Of a stretch of DNA of 64,000 nt, positions 62,090-64,000 are shown piece after piece. Below the pieces are notes generated by a model that was not told where the DNA came from, did not search any database, and saw only the letters and a program-made list of their open reading frames with translations. The stretch lies in assembly GCF_015291665.1 (NCBI RefSeq), contig NZ_CP030048.1, forward strand, positions 2,108,001 through 2,172,000. The letters run 5' to 3'. A program made the position numbers and the translations under genes. This DNA is from Bradyrhizobium sp. CCBAU 53338 (GTDB lineage: Bacteria; Pseudomonadota; Alphaproteobacteria; Rhizobiales; Xanthobacteraceae). The stretch's first letter is position 1, and every line of letters starts with the position of its first letter.

Positions 62090-62821
62090 TCAATGCACCG
62101 CCATTGCTATGGCTGCCAGTGCGGCGGGAAGTGACCAGGCCCAATCTGCCATCAGCGAGACTGCTCCTGCAGCAAAGACGCATCCCAGGATAAAGCTGAG
62201 CAGGCGATGCAGTGAGTGATTGAGCGGCGTGGAATCGCGCGGCCGCAGACGGTTGCGTGGGGCGAGGAGGTCCATCGTGGACAAGACTGCATTGGTTAAA
62301 TTGCCAGTCATCACCGCGGTCGATATCGCGCCTGGCCACGCCAGGCGAAGGAGTGCGTATTGGCAGGCCATGGCCGACATGGCCATCGTCGCGGCAGCGT
62401 TGGCGTTCAGTCCGGAGGGACCGGCTGACGGCTTGGTGATGACGATGAAGATCAACAGTGCGAGAAGCACCAGGAACTGAACCTGAAGCAACGGCCTGGC
62501 CAGACTCGAGCCGTGTCGACCGGAAGCTTGGGCGATTAGCCAGACAGTCGCCAAAGCAATCATAAAGACGGGGATTGCCGACAACTGTGCCCAGCGAAAG
62601 GCGCCGCCATCAACGGCAACGACGGTGGCCAGCACGATGTTGCCGGTCACGTGGGCCGTGAAGATGTGACCCAAGGTGAAGAAGCCGGTGAAATCGGCCA
62701 TTCCGGCAATGAGACTGAGCAGCGGTGGTAGCCGCGCCTCCAGGCGCGACAGTTCCGCTGCTTCGTCTGCCGAATCCAGACCCCTCTGAGGCAGAGGACT
62801 GTCTTGAGTAAGGAGAGACAT
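62090..62821 (-). CDS. YoaK/DUF1275 family membrane protein
   Basis: Membrane protein of 243 aa with six helices. The family start is visible in LLSLIAGMADFTGFFTLGHIF and TAHVTGNIVLATVV, and the repeat AISTAVMTGNLTNAVLSTMD. DUF1275 proteins are probable inner-membrane transporters with no known substrate. The ATG at 62821 is preferred; a TTG at 62842 extends it by 7 residues. It is 35 bases downstream of the SDR gene's stop codon and could be co-transcribed. Confidence 0.85.
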   Translation of the reverse strand: MSLLTQDSPLPQRGLDSADEAAELSRLEARLPPLLSLIAGMADFTGFFTLGHIFTAHVTGNIVLATVVAVDGGAFRWAQLSAIPVFMIALATVWLIAQASGRHGSSLARPLLQVQFLVLLALLIFIVITKPSAGPSGLNANAAATMAMSAMACQYALLRLAWPGAISTAVMTGNLTNAVLSTMDLLAPRNRLRPRDSTPLNHSLHRLLSFILGCVFAAGAVSLMADWAWSLPAALAAIAMAVH

Positions 62822-62856
62822 CTCAAGCGGCTCCGGTTGCAAGCTTTGACAGATCT

Positions 62857-63567
62857 TCAGGAGCCCGCGCTTTGTCCGCCATCGACATGCAGGATTTCGC
62901 CGGTGACGAATCCGGCACCTTCAAGGAAGAGCACGGCCTCGACGATCTCGTGGACCTCGCCCATACGCCCGATCGGGTGCTGCTTCGCGAGATGGTCATA
63001 CATTTCAGGCCTGTGCATCGACGTCTTGGTCGCCCCTGGTGCGACCGCGTTGACGCGGATTCCCCTGCTGGCGAATTCGACGGCAAGCGACTTTGTCGCC
63101 GCATTCAAACCGCCCTTGGTCAAAGCCGCTAACGCTGATGGCGCCGCGCTGCTGACGTTCTCGTCGAGGCTGCTCGTGATCTGCACGATGTGCCCGGACT
63201 CGCGCCTCAGCATTTCCGCCGCTGTGCGTCGCGTAATATGGAAAAAGCCATTCAGGTTGATCGCCAGCATTTTCGCATAGTCGTCGTTGGTGTACTCGAT
63301 GAACGGCTTTCCGATGAAGATGCCAGCATTGTTGACGAGCGTGTCGACGCGACCAAAGCGATCGATCGCTTGCGAAATGATTTGTTCGGCCGTTCGCGCG
63401 TCGCCGATGTCGCCGGCGACGGCGAGAATGTCCGGATCGGATGACGGTTCGATCGAACGGGCGTTCGCGATCACGCGGTAGTTTCTGCCGCGATACGCTT
63501 TGACCAAGGCTTCGCCGATGCCTCGTGACGCGCCGGTGATGATTGCAACTTTGCGTTCTTCGTCCAT
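62857..63567 (-). CDS. SDR family oxidoreductase
   Basis: Protein of 236 aa, a classical short-chain dehydrogenase. Cofactor motif TGASRGIGEALV, NNAGIFIG and the C-terminal GEILHVDGGQSAGS are clear. The usual Tyr-x-x-x-Lys site appears altered: the segment after the catalytic Ser reads SSLDENVSSAAPSALAALTK, where the Tyr position holds Ser or Ala and the Lys is kept. The catalytic Tyr is therefore not evident. GGAGG precedes the ATG at 63567. Confidence 0.8.
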   Translation of the reverse strand: MDEERKVAIITGASRGIGEALVKAYRGRNYRVIANARSIEPSSDPDILAVAGDIGDARTAEQIISQAIDRFGRVDTLVNNAGIFIGKPFIEYTNDDYAKMLAINLNGFFHITRRTAAEMLRRESGHIVQITSSLDENVSSAAPSALAALTKGGLNAATKSLAVEFASRGIRVNAVAPGATKTSMHRPEMYDHLAKQHPIGRMGEVHEIVEAVLFLEGAGFVTGEILHVDGGQSAGS

Positions 63568-63615
63568 GCGGACCTCCATTCTTTCGCTCGTCGAGCGATT
63601 TCGCAGGTTGTTTTG

Positions 63616-64000
63616 CTATTGCGCGGTCCATCCGCCATCGACTGCGAGGGCGGTGCCCGTGATCTGGTCCGCCGCAGGCGAACACAGGAAGGCCACGGTG
63701 CCTCCAAGCTGCTCCGGAGAGACGAATTCGGAGGACGGTTGCTTTTCACCCAGCAGTGCCTTGGCGGCGTCTTGATGGCTGATCCTCTTTTGCGTCGCCA
63801 TGTCGCCGATTTGCTTTTCGACCAGAAGTGTCCGCACCCAGCCGGGACAGACCGCGTTGCAGGTCACGCCGCTGCCGGCGGTCTCTAGGCCGACCACCTT
63901 GGTCAAGCCAATCAAGCCGTGCTTTGCCGCGACGTAGGCCGCCTTGTGTGTCGAGGCAACGAGGCCGTGGGTCGAGGCGATGTTGATGATCCGGCCCCAG
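63616..64000 (-). CDS. 3-hydroxybutyrate dehydrogenase, C-terminal part (cut by window edge)
   Basis: The C-terminal 127 codons of an SDR enzyme very similar to D-beta-hydroxybutyrate dehydrogenase: WGRIINIASTHGLVAS, then YVAAKHGLIGLTKVVG (catalytic Tyr and Lys), CPGWVRTLLVEKQI and TGTALAVDGGWTAQ. It oxidises 3-hydroxybutyrate to acetoacetate with NAD, part of polyhydroxybutyrate turnover. The 5' part lies beyond the right edge. It lies 48 bases upstream of the SDR gene on the same strand. Confidence 0.85.
   Translation of the reverse strand, partial: WGRIINIASTHGLVASTHKAAYVAAKHGLIGLTKVVGLETAGSGVTCNAVCPGWVRTLLVEKQIGDMATQKRISHQDAAKALLGEKQPSSEFVSPEQLGGTVAFLCSPAADQITGTALAVDGGWTAQ

Overview
The window looks like a chromosomal segment of a Bradyrhizobium-type alphaproteobacterium. 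The reasons are high GC, FixJ/NodW-type response regulators, ROSE-like RNA thermometers in front of small heat-shock genes, a groESL copy without the usual GGM tail, a trifunctional Ser/Thr-kinase-like/ATPase/histidine kinase, and protein sequences that read like that family throughout. It is a patchwork of stress, catabolic and regulatory genes with many gene remnants, and it reads as a genomic-island or accessory region. A 46-nt 3' piece of a tRNA-Lys(CTT) gene lies near the right end.

Layout: 0-3 kb, hydrolases and a divergent GlxA-type regulator. 3.0-3.9 kb, a scar made of an integrase N-terminus, an IS end and a lipA 3' remnant. 4.1-5.5 kb, a divergent pair (small protein and DUF427) and a frameshifted CBS protein. 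5.6-12.6 kb, a giant sensor kinase with two response regulators. 12.8-19.6 kb, an SDR, a small histidine kinase and alternating metallo-beta-lactamase and alpha/beta hydrolases, several of them exported. 19.7-23.3 kb, cytochrome P460, a DUF202 gene broken at an 11-G tract, soxCD and DUF302. 23.7-24.3 kb, an SRAP pseudogene. 24.7-31.1 kb, a light and singlet-oxygen module: EAL, BLUF, broken folE, FeS photolyase, ChrR/ECF sigma, DUF2177 and fasciclin. 31.2-36.3 kb, LysR plus DabB/DabA for inorganic-carbon uptake. 36.3-38.1 kb, small genes, an NYN remnant and a receiver protein. 38.2-46.8 kb, a heat-shock island: RpoH, three Hsp20, GroES/GroEL, an HtrA protease and small accessory proteins. 46.9-61.0 kb, three regulators or transporters and a long plus-strand operon (ketopantoate-reductase-like, VOC, MaoC, CaiB, two AroE, amino-acid-type ABC transporter, AroQ, broken Gfo/Idh oxidoreductase) that fits uptake and dissimilation of a quinate/shikimate-like or related organic acid. 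61.7-64 kb, the tRNA remnant, a YoaK-type membrane protein and two SDRs, the last (3-hydroxybutyrate dehydrogenase) cut by the window end.

The strongest new observation is a shared promoter-like signature, TGATCC-N16-CGTT, with identical spacing at six places directly upstream of genes: both directions of the 4.3-4.5 kb divergent pair, folE, the ECF sigma gene itself, and both directions of the DUF2177/fasciclin divergent pair. It is best explained as the recognition site of the local ECF11-type sigma factor with its ChrR anti-sigma factor, and it links the DUF427 and coiled-coil genes 20 kb away to the photooxidative stress response.
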